64,000 nucleotides of DNA. Origin: Rapana venosa (taxonomy: Eukaryota > Mollusca > Gastropoda > Neogastropoda > Muricidae). Positions 37,101-63,645 of the stretch are shown here, piece after piece; the first letter of the stretch is position 1; each line of letters begins with the position of its first letter. The position numbers were made by a program, and so were the translations under genes. Location of the stretch: NCBI GenBank assembly GCA_028751875.1, contig CM054140.1, positions 20,977,993 through 21,041,992 on the forward strand. The letters are read 5' to 3'. A model generated the notes under the pieces. It did not search any database, was not told the DNA's origin, and worked only from the letters and a program-made list of their open reading frames with translations.

Positions 37101-37870
37101 TGTGTTAAACCTTGGCTATTGTGCTGCTCATCTTGGCATGTTTAAAAAATAAAAGTTGAAATCTGTTGCAGAATCCAGTCGGTGCTGGCAGATACGATAT
37201 CCAGAAGTTTGAAGAAGCTCAGCATCGCAATGGACATCAAAGTGACTTTAAATCCAAGACTGGCAAGCCCAGCTATGCCTTTGAGAAATTCCTGAAGTAA
37301 GTACCATGCTTTTTGAGAAATTCCAGAAGTGAGAATTTGCAAGTCACGAGTGTTGAACCAGTACATTCATACAAACATGAAAATGCTATAGACTGTCCTG
37401 CAGCTATGGTTTGAAAATAACATTGCCTTGGCTTTTGTTGAAGGTGGACTTGAAGACTGTGCAAAGAATAACCTCTTTCCCTCAAGCTGGCTTTGCTCAA
37501 GGACATTCTTATTAGGTTATGACAACCAGGTTTTCATTCAGCACAATAGACATGGACCTCGTGCTGCGCTTAAAAAAATTAATGCAAATCTAATGTTAAC
37601 GTCCAGTGGTTAGCACTTGGTACACTTCTATGTGAGACCACTGCAGCACATGAATTTACAAAATGTTCCTGGGTAAGCCCTTGTACTAATCTTGTGGTAA
37701 ATGCATTCATGACCTTGTTCAAAAGTGCACTCTGTCTTTGCAGGGAACGTATCCGCGGCAAGGATATTCCAGTGGCGGAGAGAAGTTACCTGGTCACCCC
37801 TCAAGGTCTGCCGAGCGAAGAGAAGCCACGCCACATGTATTCCTTCAACCGCTCCCTCACCGTCGCCTGA
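30969..37870 (+). CDS. LEXM: LEXM / CIMAP2-like SHIPPO-repeat ciliary protein, last six exons
   Basis: Six exons join in phase into 275 residues ending at TGA 37868-37870: 30969-31103, 31842-31985, 34012-34179, 35098-35226, 37172-37296 and 37744-37870. The first five each open with a Pro-Gly-Pro-Gly-x-Tyr (SHIPPO) motif: TPGPGTYG, LGPGTYNF, LGPGQYDL, FPGPGTYD and VGAGRYDI. Such repeats occur in proteins of ciliary and sperm axonemal microtubules. The blocks RGPYDLFSGDRNKPI and PPTERIYNSVLSQCPR match, from memory, the vertebrate lymphocyte expansion molecule (LEXM, C1orf177, renamed CIMAP2). Upstream exons are missing, and they would fall in or beyond the degraded block. Subfamily assignment is fairly sure, and the function in this organism is inferred from the family. 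Minisatellites abut exons A and D. Confidence 0.82.
31098..31370 (+). repeat. 54-bp minisatellite containing the exon A donor
   Basis: Units start at TCTGTGG at 31098, 31154, 31208, 31262 and 31316 and share attcactgtgtgttag and tgtgaattctgtgg. Unit 1 contains the real splice donor (CTCTGTG|gtacgt). Units 2, 3 and 5 keep GTG|gtatga or GTG|gtacga, and unit 4 has gcatgg. Confidence 0.88.
31620..31770 (-). repeat. Partial tRNA-SINE (tail portion)
   Basis: Contains gaggataatggaataagcac, acatccagtccccgtgtg and ccggcacacaatgacct in the order of the full copy at 33262-33603. Confidence 0.8.
31842..31985 (+). CDS. LEXM: LEXM-like exon B
   Basis: Acceptor ggggtcag, donor CCG|gtcagt, 48 codons. It encodes HLGPGTYNFRSSSEELVNKV and the diagnostic RGPYDLFSGDRNKPI block. 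Confidence 0.88.
33262..33603 (-). repeat. Full-length tRNA-derived SINE
   Basis: On the - strand the 5' head reads GGGATAGCCTAGTGGTTAGAAG (A box TAGCCTAGTGGTT), and GGTCCGATTCCC (B box) follows about 40 nt later. The body runs through gtccttcgggtgagactata and gaacatcttgcgcacacg to a tail ccattgtgtgctgg, ggactggatgtaaaaaag and attctattatcctggctata. The B-box region is locally duplicated (gaacgggaatcggacc twice on the + strand). This is the reference copy for the family in this window. Confidence 0.82.
34012..34179 (+). CDS. LEXM: LEXM-like exon C
   Basis: Acceptor cttcttgcag, donor CAG|gtcagt, 56 codons. It encodes NLGPGQYDLKSSLDEW, then the conserved PPTERIYNSVLSQCPREQ. Confidence 0.88.
34545..35092 (+). 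repeat. 45-bp minisatellite leading into the exon D acceptor
   Basis: About 12 units of 41-46 bp carry ggcatgttgtgatgaactga (or gatttagctga), tgttagcagcaaagcgtgg and tgtatg. The last unit (agcagcaaagcatggtgtgt) ends just before atttcag, the exon D acceptor. Confidence 0.9.
35098..35226 (+). CDS. LEXM: LEXM-like exon D
   Basis: Acceptor tatttcag, donor TTT|gtgagt, 43 codons. It encodes DFPGPGTYDPGQLSK and SSAERVDRRAQRFFTGNF. A 45-bp minisatellite runs to within about six bases of this acceptor. Confidence 0.87.
35335..36774 (+). mobile_element. piggyBac-like TTAA element, copy 2
   Basis: It is 1440 bp, flanked by TTAA at 35331-35334 and 36775-36778. The left end is CCCTCTTGTCCCC and the right end is CAACAAGAGGG, so the terminal inverted repeat is about 9-10 bp after the TTAA. 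The left end has an internal repeat, gccgacagt twice, with gctgcccacgtgggcag as a palindrome. A short open segment near 35690-35940 (ESDI, then Glu-rich) may be a transposase N-terminus remnant, but no DDD catalytic core is visible, so it looks non-autonomous. It lies in the LEXM-like intron D-E. Confidence 0.8.
37172..37296 (+). CDS. LEXM: LEXM-like exon E
   Basis: Acceptor ctgttgcag, donor CTGAA|gtaagt, 41 codons plus two bases. It encodes NPVGAGRYDIQKFEEAQH, then FKSKTGKPSYAFEKFL. Confidence 0.87.
37744..37870 (+). CDS. LEXM: LEXM-like terminal exon
   Basis: Acceptor tttgcag. The first base completes Lys, then ERIRGKDIPVAERSYLV and SEEKPRHMYSFNRSLTVA, stop TGA. The ERIRG start corresponds to the ERIRP-type motif I recall in vertebrate LEXM. 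Confidence 0.85.
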
Positions 37871-38250
37871 TCTCTTCCAAGTTATAGTTATCATCCCTGC
37901 CCCGACGATTGTGTAGCGATGAACAGCAGTTCAAGAGTTTCATAAACACACAACGTGTGAAAGGTACAATGGTAAACTCTGCACTTCCTTTCACAGACCA
38001 GTAAGCACTAGACGTGATGGGAAAGTTTACTGCAATGGAGGGGCAGGCAAACAGATGGTATCGTCAGAAAAACAACAATTGAGTAGCACATTCTGTGAAA
38101 CGGACTGGTCCTTGTTTTCAGTATTATTTATTTTCTTTACAAATTGAGCACTGTATATACTTGTATATCTCCCACCACTTTGTTCCTTTCTGTAGCAGTA
38201 TTATGTTTCCGCAATGACGCATAATAAACATGTTTATTGTATTTTGTTCA
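37871..38250 (+). other. LEXM-like 3' UTR with AATAAA
   Basis: Non-coding sequence follows the stop. A canonical AATAAA at 38223-38228 is the first on this strand. Confidence 0.6.
38223..38228 (+). promoter_or_regulatory. Poly(A) signal of the LEXM-like gene
   Basis: AATAAA about 355 nt after the stop, followed by a T/G-containing stretch. Confidence 0.6.
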
Positions 38251-38531
38251 AAGTGGATGAATAATGCTGTCCTACAGGATCTTAAGCTGTGGTTGTTTTT
38301 ATCAATAGAAAGAATGTGCACTGCTGTTTTCCATTTAGAAAACTGCTGTAAGGTTGTCAGACTATAAAAGTAACTAAATTGTTCTTTTTCCCCCCCCGAT
38401 TCTTTGGCTAGAGCTCTGAGAGTTGCCAATGGCGAGATTTCTGCATGTGCTCAGACAGCAAGTATTGTTGTCTGTCAAAAGAGCAAAATTGTGTTGCACT
38501 GCTGTTAGGCCAAGTTAACAAGTCAGGCCTG

Positions 38532-38618
38532 GACTGGAAACATCACAATTCTCCCCATGCCGAAGTTGGATGCACTACATCCAACTTCGGCATGGGGAGA
38601 ATTGTGATGTTTCCAGTC
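38532..38618. repeat. Perfect palindrome, 41-bp arms with 5-bp spacer
   Basis: The left arm (38532-38572) starts gactggaaacatcacaattc and ends gaagttggatg. After the spacer cacta, the right arm (38578-38618) is its exact reverse complement. It borders the dispersed repeat that starts near 38620. Confidence 0.95.
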
Positions 38619-38619
38619 T

Positions 38620-38790
38620 TTCTGGGAAAAAGGCAGGAGAATGAATGGACCAAGAAGGCAGAAAATAGACAAGAAGGTGGTGACAGGACGGAAAGGAACA
38701 AGGCAGAAACAAAGAGCGATAGAAAAGAGGGAATTTCCAGCATATGGGGATGCTATTTATACTGACAGGCCCCAGGCTTCCCCATCCAGG
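38620..38790 (+). repeat. Dispersed repeat (ggaccaagaaggcagaaa family), clean copy
   Basis: A purine-rich unit with gaatggaccaagaaggcag, gaaaagagggaatttccagc, ggggatgctatttatactga and caggccccaggcttccccat. Other copies: 23740-23905 (damaged), 61995-62085 (partial) and 63775-63905 (reverse). Confidence 0.75.
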
Positions 38791-38799
38791 AGGTTTGTA

Positions 38800-38930
38800 G
38801 TCTCACCTGAAGAACTTTGATATTCATTTCAACTTTTACACCAAACTGGGAAATAAGAGCAAGGCTGGGAATCGAACCAAGAACCTCCCAGCTTCCTTGT
38901 TAAAATCATTCTTTTGAACACGGTGATATC
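38800..38930 (-). repeat. tRNA-like SINE fragment
   Basis: On the - strand GGGAGGTTCTTGGTTCGATTCCC provides a strong B box, and gtctcacctgaagaactttg on the + strand matches the SINE body near 33445. Confidence 0.55.
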
Positions 38931-39039
38931 TATCTTCCCCTCATTCTAACTTTCTCAACCCCAAAAGCCCCAATGGATCCATTACCTGGCTGTAACACAC
39001 TACTATGTCCTATACACAGTGACAGTGATGCTCTAGCAT

Positions 39040-39300
39040 CTGAAGCAGTTGCTTTGAGAAAGTCCTTCGGATGAGACTATAAACCGAGGCCCCGTGTGCG
39101 AACACATGCAGAACATCTTGCCCATACGTTAAATCCTGATTCGCTTTTCGAAAGATTAGGCCATTGTCTGCCAGTGAGAACAGATGACAAAATTTACAAA
39201 ACCGCATACACACAGCGACTGGACATAAAAAAGCACATGAGTGCTTATTCCATTATCCTCGATATAAAATATCTAAAAAAATAATTTTTAAAAATCATCT
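39040..39300 (+). repeat. tRNA-SINE body and tail
   Basis: Order of aagtccttcggatgagacta, taaaccgaggccccgtgtg, cagaacatcttgcccatacg, gactggacataaaaaagcac and ccattatcctcgatataaaa matches the full copy near 33300 in reverse orientation. It runs directly into a GCGCT LINE-type tail and the satellite. Confidence 0.75.
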
Positions 39301-39328
39301 GAGCGCTTTGATTTGTTGCTTTACAGGA

Positions 39329-42300
39329 TTCAGCGCTATATAAATTCCATACATTATTATAATCATTCAGCGCTATATAAATTCCCTACATTATTATAAT
39401 CATTCAGCGCTATATAAATTCCCTACATTATTATAATCATTCAGCGCTATATAAATTCCCTACATTATTATAATCATTCAGCGCTATATAAATTCCCTAC
39501 ATTATTATAATCATTCAGCGCTATATAAATTCCCTACATTATTATAATCATTCAGCGCTATATAAATTCCCTACATTATTATAATCATTCAGCGCTATAT
39601 AAATTCCCTACATTATTATAATCATTCAGCGCTATATAAATTCCCTACATTATTATAATCATTCAGCGCTATATAAATTCCCTACATTATTATAATCATT
39701 CAGCGCTATATAAATTCCCTACATGATTATAATCATTCAGCGCTATATAAATTCCATACATGATTATAATCATTCAGCGCTATATAAATTCCATACATGA
39801 TTATAATCATTCAGCGCTATATAAATTCCCTACATGATTATAATCATTCAGCGCTATATAAATTCCCTACATGATTATAATCATTCAGCGCTATATAAAT
39901 TCCCTACATGATTATAATCATTCAGCGCTATATAAATTCCCTACATGATTATAATCATTCAGCGCTATATAAATTCCCTACATGATTATAATCATTCAGC
40001 GCTATATAAATTCCCTACATGATTATAATCATTCAGCGCTATATAAATTCCCTACATGATTATAATCATTCAGCGCTATATAAATTCCCTACATGATTAT
40101 AATCATTCAGCGCTATATAAATTCCCTACATGATTATAATCATTCAGCGCTATATAAATTCCCTACATGATTATAATCATTCAGCGCTATATAAATTCCC
40201 TACATGATTATAATCATTCAGCGCTATATAAATTCCCTACATGATTATAATCATTCAGCGCTATATAAATTCCCTACATGATTATAATCATTCAGCGCTA
40301 TATAAATTCCCTACATGATTATAATCATTCAGCGCTATATAAATTCCCTACATGATTATAATCATTCAGCGCTATATAAATTCCCTACATGATTATAATC
40401 ATTCAGCGCTATATAAATTCCCTACATGATTATAATCATTCAGCGCTATATAAATTCCCTACATGATTATAATCATTCAGCGCTATATAAATTCCCTACA
40501 TGATTATAATCATTCAGCGCTATATAAATTCCCTACATGATTATAATCATTCAGCGCTATATAAATTCCCTACATGATTATAATCATTCAGCGCTATATA
40601 AATTCCCTACATTGTTATAATCATTCAGCGCTATATAAATTCCCTACATTGTTATAATCATTCAGCGCTATATAAATTCCCTACATTATTATAATCATTC
40701 AGCGCTATATAAATTCCCTACATTGTTATAATCATTCAGCGCTATATAAATTCCCTACATTGTTATAATCATTCAGCGCTATATAAATTCCCTACATTGT
40801 TATAATCATTCAGCGCTATATAAATTCCTACATTATTATAATCATTCAGCGCTATATAAATTCCCTACATGTTATAATCATTCAGCGCTATAATAAATTC
40901 CCTACATTGTTATAATCATTCAGCGCTATATAAATTCCCTACATTATTATAATCATTCAGCGCTATATAAATTCCCTACATTGTTATAATCATTCAGCGC
41001 TATATAAATTCCTACATTGTTATAATCATTCAGCGCTATATAATTCCCTACATTATTATAATCATTACCTGCTATATAATTCCCTACATTGTTATAATCA
41101 TTCAGCGCTATATAAATTCCCTACATTGTTATAATCATTCAGCGCTATATAAATTCCCTACATTGTTATAATCATTCAGCGCTATATAAATTCCCTACAT
41201 TATTATAATCATTCAGCGCTATATAAATTCCCTACATTGTTATAATCATTCAGCGCTATATAAATTCCCTACATTGTTATAATCATTCAGCGCTATATAA
41301 ATTCCCTACATTATTATAATCATTCAGCGCTATATAAATTCCCTACATTGTTATAATCATTCAGCGCTATATAAATTCCCTACATTGTTATAATCATTCA
41401 GCGCTATATAAATTCCTACATTATTATATCATTCAGCGCTATATAAATTCCCTACATTGTTATAATCATTCAGCGCTATATAAATTCCCTACATTATTAT
41501 AATCATTCAGCGCTATATAAATTCCTACATTGTTATAATCATTCAGCGCTATATAAATTCCCTACATTGTTATAATCATTCAGCGCTATATAAATTCCCT
41601 ACATTATTATAATCATTCAGCGCTATATAAATTCCCTACATTGTTATAATCATTCAGCGCTATATAAATTCCCTACATTGTTATAATCATTCAGCGCTAT
41701 ATAAATTCCCTACATTATTATAATCATTCAGCGCTATATAAATTCCCTACATTATTATAATCATTCAGCGCTATATAAATTCCCTACATTATTATAATCA
41801 TTCAGCGCTATATAAATTCCCTACATTGTTATAATCATTCAGCGCTATATAAATTCCATACACTATTATAATCATTCAGCGCTATATAAATTCCCTACAT
41901 TGTTATAATCATTCAGCGCTATATAAATTCCATACATTATTATAATCATTCAGCGCTATATAAATTCCCTACATTGTTATAATCATTCAGCGCTATATAA
42001 ATTCCCTACATTATTATAATCATTCAGCGCTATATAAATTCCATACATTATTATAATCATTCAGCGCTATATAAATTCCCTACATTGTTATAATCATTCA
42101 GCGCTATATAATAAATTCCCTACATTATTATAATCATTCAGCGCTATATAATAAATTCCCTACATTATTATAATCCTTCAGCGCTATATAATAAATTCCC
42201 TACACTATTATAATCCTTCAGCGCTATATAAATTCCATACATTATTATAATCATTCAGCGCTATATAATAAATTCCCTACATTATTATAATCCTTCAGCG

Positions 42301-42520
42301 CTATATAATAAATTCCCTACACTATTATAATCCTTCAGCGCTATATAAATTCCATACATTATTATAATCATTCAGCGCTATATAATAAATTCCCTACATT
42401 ATTATAATCATTCAGCGCTATATAAATTCCCTACACTATTATAATCCTTCAGCGCTATATAAATTCCATACATTATTATAATCATTCAGCGCTATATAAA
42501 TTCCATACATTATTATAATC
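39329..42520. repeat. 37-bp satellite array, about 86 units
   Basis: The unit is TTCAGCGCTATATAAATTCC followed by CTACATTATTATAATCA (37 bp). Units are nearly identical. Variant blocks are ordered: acattatt from 39329 to about 39720, acatgatt from about 39722 to 40608, mixed acattgtt/acattatt from 40609 to about 42100, then units with an extra ata (tatataataaatt) to the end. It lies between the convergent 3' ends of the LEXM-like gene and vasa. Confidence 0.97.
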
Positions 42521-42800
42521 CTCTTGCAGGGTCCATGAAGTTGTGGGTTTGAACCTTGGCAGGTGCTGCGTCTGGTGAAGCAGCACAGGTGGGAGGAGGG
42601 TCGTTTCTTTTTACAATGTCCCTGATCAACCTGAAGTGCAGACTTGCCCCTGCCTTAATTCAACTATATATACAGAAGATCAAACATGCATGTTCAAGTT
42701 CCCAGAATTCATGTCAGCATCTGGTGGGTTGTAGAAACACCCAAGCATGCATTCTGTACAAAAAATGAGCTGCTCTGAAGTTTATGTTGGCCGAGGTACA
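42521..42800 (+). repeat. SINE-like fragment following the satellite
   Basis: cagggtccatgaagttgtggg, tttgaaccttgg and gatcaacctgaagtgcag parallel the 58730-58830 copy (gggtccataaagtcatggg, tttgaatctcag, ggtcaacttcaagtgcag). Confidence 0.6.
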
Positions 42801-42978
42801 AGCACAAGAGAAGACCTGGTACCAATAACGAAACGCAGAGGAGAGGAGATAAAAACACAGAATGCCTCCACACATCTGGAGTGAACAAATCCCGTTCGAT
42901 CTGTATCAATCTAAATAGCTCCTGTCTTTCACACCAAAAAATAAATAATCACATCACCACAGATATGGACTTTTAAGA

Positions 42979-42984
42979 TTTATT
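42979..42984 (-). promoter_or_regulatory. Poly(A) signal of vasa
   Basis: AATAAA on the - strand (TTTATT on +), about 1050 nt after the vasa stop codon. It sets a plausible end of the 3' UTR just outside the satellite. Confidence 0.5.
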
Positions 42985-44034
42985 TTGTAAAAACAAATGT
43001 AAAAATAGCCTCTCTGGCTCATTTAAAAAAGAAAAACAACGTATCACAGGTCTTGGTGATGAGAGGATGATTGCAGAATAACCAGTACTCCCAGTAGCTC
43101 CACTGAACCGAGTAGTGTTATTGCACTAGACATGACTCCCCTGAAACGGGCCTCACCCCAACAACCCACTCATCTTTTTTCTTCTGTTTCCATTCCCCTG
43201 CCCATCACACTGGGCAGAATTTTTTTTCTTTTCTAGCAACAATCTCCATGGAGAACTTTTGCTTTTTCTTCATGGCAACAATTTTTCACCCAAAAGTTTC
43301 CTTCAAGAATTTAAGCAAACTTCTCCATTTTTATTCTACACTTTCATCAAATACTTTCATGTTTCTTCAGCCTTTCTAAGGCCTTCCCTTAGCCCTGAAA
43401 AACTTTGGAACCTTTTGTTTCCAAAATCCACAGCCATTTTTCTGTTCCGTCTTCATTCTTTCATCACTGCATTCTACCACCAAGGTCCTGTGTAGTTCAA
43501 AAAAGCAAAACAATTTTTTTCCAAACAAAACAAAACCTTCCCTCCGCATCTGTCTTCAATGATTTGTCTAGTCCACAATTTGACTGGTTCCATCATGTTC
43601 CACTTAACAAAGTACAAGTCTTTTATTTCCTGTCAACACCAGAAGTTGAAAAATCTGAAAACTGAAGGCTTGAGTCCTACAAGCCAAACGTCCTTTTTTT
43701 CTTTGTTTCTTTTTTTTAAACAAGCCAACGTCTCACTTCATATGGAAAAAAACAGTAACAATGAAAGGTACGGAACCACTGAGCACAATGATTCAGATAA
43801 AAAAATTTTAAACGCAAGAAAAAAGGGTGACATATCTAGTGTTCCTCCTGTCAAAATGTTAATTACTGTTGCGCATCAACAATATTCCACACACGCATCA
43901 CTCTGGATGCTATGCCTTCTTATGTAACAACTAAACACAATATAATGACAGGAAGGATTCTATCTGTAGCACAACAAAAGTGAAATAATAGAGAAAAAAA
44001 ACAAAACACACAACCAAACCCAATTTGGCATTTC
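42985..44034 (-). other. Probable vasa 3' UTR
   Basis: A-rich noncoding sequence on the transcribed strand with no competing gene signature. The short frames here are chance. Confidence 0.5.
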
Positions 44035-60387
<16,353 letters not shown>

Positions 60388-60600
60388 ACTGCCCACTTCT
60401 TCAGGTGCAAAAAACCCGTTCCCTACCCGATGCACTTGCAGTGTTGCAGAGTTAAGCTAATGAGTATGGCCCACTCACAATAGCCTAAGCTTCGTCTGCA
60501 TTTTTCGCGCGTTGTTTTCTTATCAGTCTTCTGATTGGCTATCAAGCGATTTGCTTTCCTGTCGTCTGACATCCGGTCCAGTGCCTAGATGGAGTGAATA
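60388..60600 (-). promoter_or_regulatory. vasa 5' flank: CCAAT box and E2F-like site
   Basis: On the transcribed strand CCAAT lies at 60538-60534, about 150 bp upstream of ATG. TTTCGCGC (an E2F-type core) is at 60503-60510. No TATA box is obvious. The transcription start is unknown, and sites are called by motif only. Confidence 0.4.
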
Positions 60601-61560
60601 GGGCCTAGCCTTCATCAAATCCCAAGGGGGCCATTCCATTTTGGGACTGTGCCATCGACAAATCATGTGTGCACGGTGCATTTTCTCAAAATGAAGTCAG
60701 GCTTGATGGGCTGTGTAGAGGTTGATAAGTAATTTAGAGTTGTCAGCCTGTACACCCCACAGACGACTTGTAGGATAGCTCAGTGTAGGCTAGTGACAGC
60801 CTGTAGATATGCAAAGACACCACAGAACAAACGGAAGAGTATAATTATTAGGGCTCGTGGTGCCAGCGCCGGCCTGGTTGCTTTGTCACAATTGTACTAT
60901 TTTAGGGTGGCGCAAGGAACTCAACTTGCGACCACAGTCCCTAAATCGATATATTTCTGCTGGGACTCTTAAGTTATTCTCAACTCAAACCGAAGAAGGG
61001 CTACAGAGAAATACATAGAAAAACTCAATGCAAAGGAAATACAAGGATACTTTTGTGTCAAAGTCAAGTTTTTATTTCCAGATGGCACACTTAATAATTA
61101 ATATTTTGCTTTTTTTCATCAAGCCATCTATGACAAATTTATGTGTGTGTGTTTGAGAGAGAGGATTTTTTGTTAAATTTCTAAGCGTTATAAGTATTTA
61201 GGCCTGTCTACTTTTTTCATCTAGTCCTTGCCCTAAGTAGGTAGCCTACTATCATTAACGATCCCAAGTAACAACTTCGACTGCGAGAGAGAATAGTTTA
61301 TTGTGGTAAACTTTTTAAGTCCATTCACAAGGGATAGTGGGAAGGGGACTGGCACAAAATACATACCAAATAATCATCCTAGCAGATTTCACATCATGGT
61401 TTAACAGCTGTAACAAACTGATACTGCAAGCTATGACAACTGATATTTTTTGTTGTAAGAGAACAGTGACAAAATTTATTGCTCTGAAAGCATCATAAGC
61501 CGCAGCACGTCACGGGAGTCATTGATTTAATTATGCTGTTTCCCCCAAAATGGTCCTACC

Positions 61561-61655
61561 TGGGAAGTCAGAATGTGGCTACCTTAAATGGTTAAACGCC
61601 GTGGCATACAGAAAATCTCACCATTGCTGAACCTGGAGCTACTGTCGAGGAACAG
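61561..61655 (+). repeat. Dispersed repeat family R2
   Basis: gaagtcagaatgtggctacc, ttaaatggtt, ctcaccattgctgaacctgg and agctactgtcgaggaaca. Confidence 0.7.
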
Positions 61656-61665
61656 ACAGACAGAC

Positions 61666-61698
<33 letters not shown>
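61653..61698. repeat. (GACA)n(GA)n microsatellite
   Basis: GACA repeats followed by GA repeats directly after an R2 copy. The complementary TCTG/CT arrangement occurs at 4681-4726. Confidence 0.9.
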
Positions 61699-61700
<2 letters not shown>

Positions 61701-62049
61701 ACAATGATGTACAAAATCAACTGTGACGTGAACAACTGGAAATGGAAACCACTCGGAACAAATTGTATTTAATGGGGTGGGCATTAAGCCCTTTCTCATA
61801 GGGATAGCGGGGCAGGGATGAAACAAACAACCCAGAAACTTTCAAACAAGACATGCTCCAGAACGATCATCATGACCGTCATAGCTACCACGTCTCGGAA
61901 TGATTTTACAACATAACATAAATGTTATATTCAGCACAGAGATCACCAACCAATTGTTACACCTCCGTTTTTTCACATTTTTTTTATAGTCTTGCGGGGG
62001 ATAGAAAAGAGGGTAATTGCTAGCACAGAATTTCCAGAAAGTGGGGATG

Positions 62050-62960
62050 CTATTTATATTGACAGCCTCCCCCTCCCCTCCGGCATCCCCATGGGGGAAT
62101 AAGCTTTCTGAATTATTTCAATTTTTAAGGCTCGGGTTTTCTTTTGGAGTTCTGCAGTCAAAGTCCAGTTCCCAAACCCGTGCAGTAGTATGGAAATGAT
62201 GAGTGCTATACGCAACATCAGTTTTGTTGGGAAGCTGATCTCTTTGCTTTTCCAAACCCTACTCAACTTTGCCATGGTGAAGGTTGCAATGATTAGTCTG
62301 ATCTCTACTTCAGCTGAAGAGCAGCCATCTTTGATCAGTATGGAACCAAGATATTTGATCCGAGTCTACTTCTCCATGGTGTCGACCATTCCTGACGAGG
62401 CTAAGTGCAATGCCACTGGTGCTGTTTACCATGACCTAGCTCTTCTCTGCACTGATCTCCATATTATAAGCTCTAGCTCGTTCTTCTAGCTTGCTTGTAA
62501 GTTTCTAGAGTTCATTGCCACTGTCTCCAAGGAGTTCAATGTCATCAGCAAACTTTAGATTGCAAATGGATATGCTTCCATGAGACACAGTGGTGTAGCA
62601 TTCAAGAAGCGTCTCTTACATGATATTCTCATAAAAAAAGATGTTGAACAGAGTAGGCAAGAGTATGCAGCACTGTCTGACGCCTGTTGTTTCAAAAACA
62701 AATCTCTGACCTAGCTATTCACAAGGACTGTACTCCTGGCATTGCTGTTGAGTGCCTACTTAATGATTTTCACCATCCTTCCTAAATGTTGAAAGTCGTG
62801 TGGGTTTAGCCCCTGTCAATTATGCCACACTCTGTCAAACGCTTTTTTGAAGTCGATGAAGTTGGGAATCAAAGCTTCCTGGTGTTTGAGATGTTTCTCA
62901 ATGATAAGCCTGCTGTTAAAAAACCTGTTCAGTTGTGTTTCTCCCAGGCCTGAAGCCAGC
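62050..62960 (-). pseudogene. LINE reverse-transcriptase fragment (RTE-like), broken
   Basis: On the - strand, translated pieces in several frames follow the order of an RTE-type reverse transcriptase: NFIDFKKAFDRVWH near 62850, then ICNLKFADDIELLGDS near 62540 (FADD catalytic box), EERARAYNMEISAEKS near 62470, and at 62275-62054 WKSKEISFPTKLMLR and ILLHGFGNWTLTAE. Multiple stops and frame changes show it is dead. The 5' part and endonuclease are absent. Confidence 0.8.
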
Positions 62961-63073
62961 CTGTTCTTCTGCTAGCACTTTTTTTTGCTTATTGTTGTGA
63001 TTATTAAGAAACTGTCTGAGCATTGTCTTGCTTAGGTGGCTTATACTGCTGAGCTCGCCTAGTCCTCAGAAAG

Positions 63074-63418
63074 AAAAAATCTGAACACATTACTCCTCTC
63101 TTGCGATCTCTCTACTGGTTGCCTGTGCCACAGAGAGTAAACTATAAGATCAGTATCCTCTGTTACAAATGTCTCCACCAAACAGCACCCTCCTACCTCT
63201 GTGAATGTCTTCACCTGTACACTCCTTCTCGTTCCCTCCGCTCTGCTGCAGATACCTTGTGTTTACGAATACCTAGATTCAACCAGTCCACCGTTGGTCG
63301 TCGCTCTTTCTCTATTTCTGGTCCATCCATCTGGAACAACCTTCCTCTCTCTCTTCGACAGAGGCCTACATATGATACATTTAAATCCAGCCTCAAGACA
63401 TATTTGTTTCAAACCTAA
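63074..63418 (+). pseudogene. LINE ORF2 C-terminal fragment
   Basis: Open for about 114 codons: KSEHITPLLRSLYWLPVPQR, then YKCLHQTAPSYLCECL, SRSLRSA and GPSIWNNLPLSLR, ending KTYLFQT and a stop. The LHWLPV / APSYL / WNSLPLSLR / LKTHLF order is the familiar C-terminus of CR1/L2/Jockey-type LINE polyproteins. It is 5'-truncated, as is usual. Its 3' end continues to the (ATT)n tail at about 63725. Confidence 0.82.
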
Positions 63419-63493
63419 CTGTTTCCCTCTTTTCATCTCAAAACTGCCCCTGCCTTCAACACCCCAAATCCCATTACCCTGCCAAAACCTACA

Positions 63494-63497
<4 letters not shown>

Positions 63498-63528
<31 letters not shown>

Positions 63529-63582
63529 TGTGCGTGTGTGTGTGTGTGTGTGCGCGTGTGCGTGTGTATGTATATATAGGTG
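63498..63582. repeat. (TG)n microsatellite with CG interruptions
   Basis: TG repeats interrupted by gcgcgtgtgcg twice, within the LINE 3' region. Confidence 0.92.
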
Positions 63583-63645
63583 CGTACATTTGAATTTTGT
63601 TTCAGCTTTTGATAGTTATTGGCTGCATGACTCTGTAAGAATATG

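Larger units (their letters stand above)
60601..61990. other. Intergenic sequence upstream of vasa
   Basis: No gene recognised. It holds an R2 repeat at 61561-61655 and a (GACA)n(GA)n microsatellite at 61653-61698. Confidence 0.5.

Noticed and set aside
38532..38618. Palindrome as a microRNA hairpin
   Set aside because: Perfect arms, a 5-base loop and membership in a dispersed repeat do not fit a conserved miRNA precursor.
39329..42520. Regular 37-bp repeats as a CRISPR array
   Set aside because: Units are contiguous with no unique spacers and the context is eukaryotic. This is a satellite.
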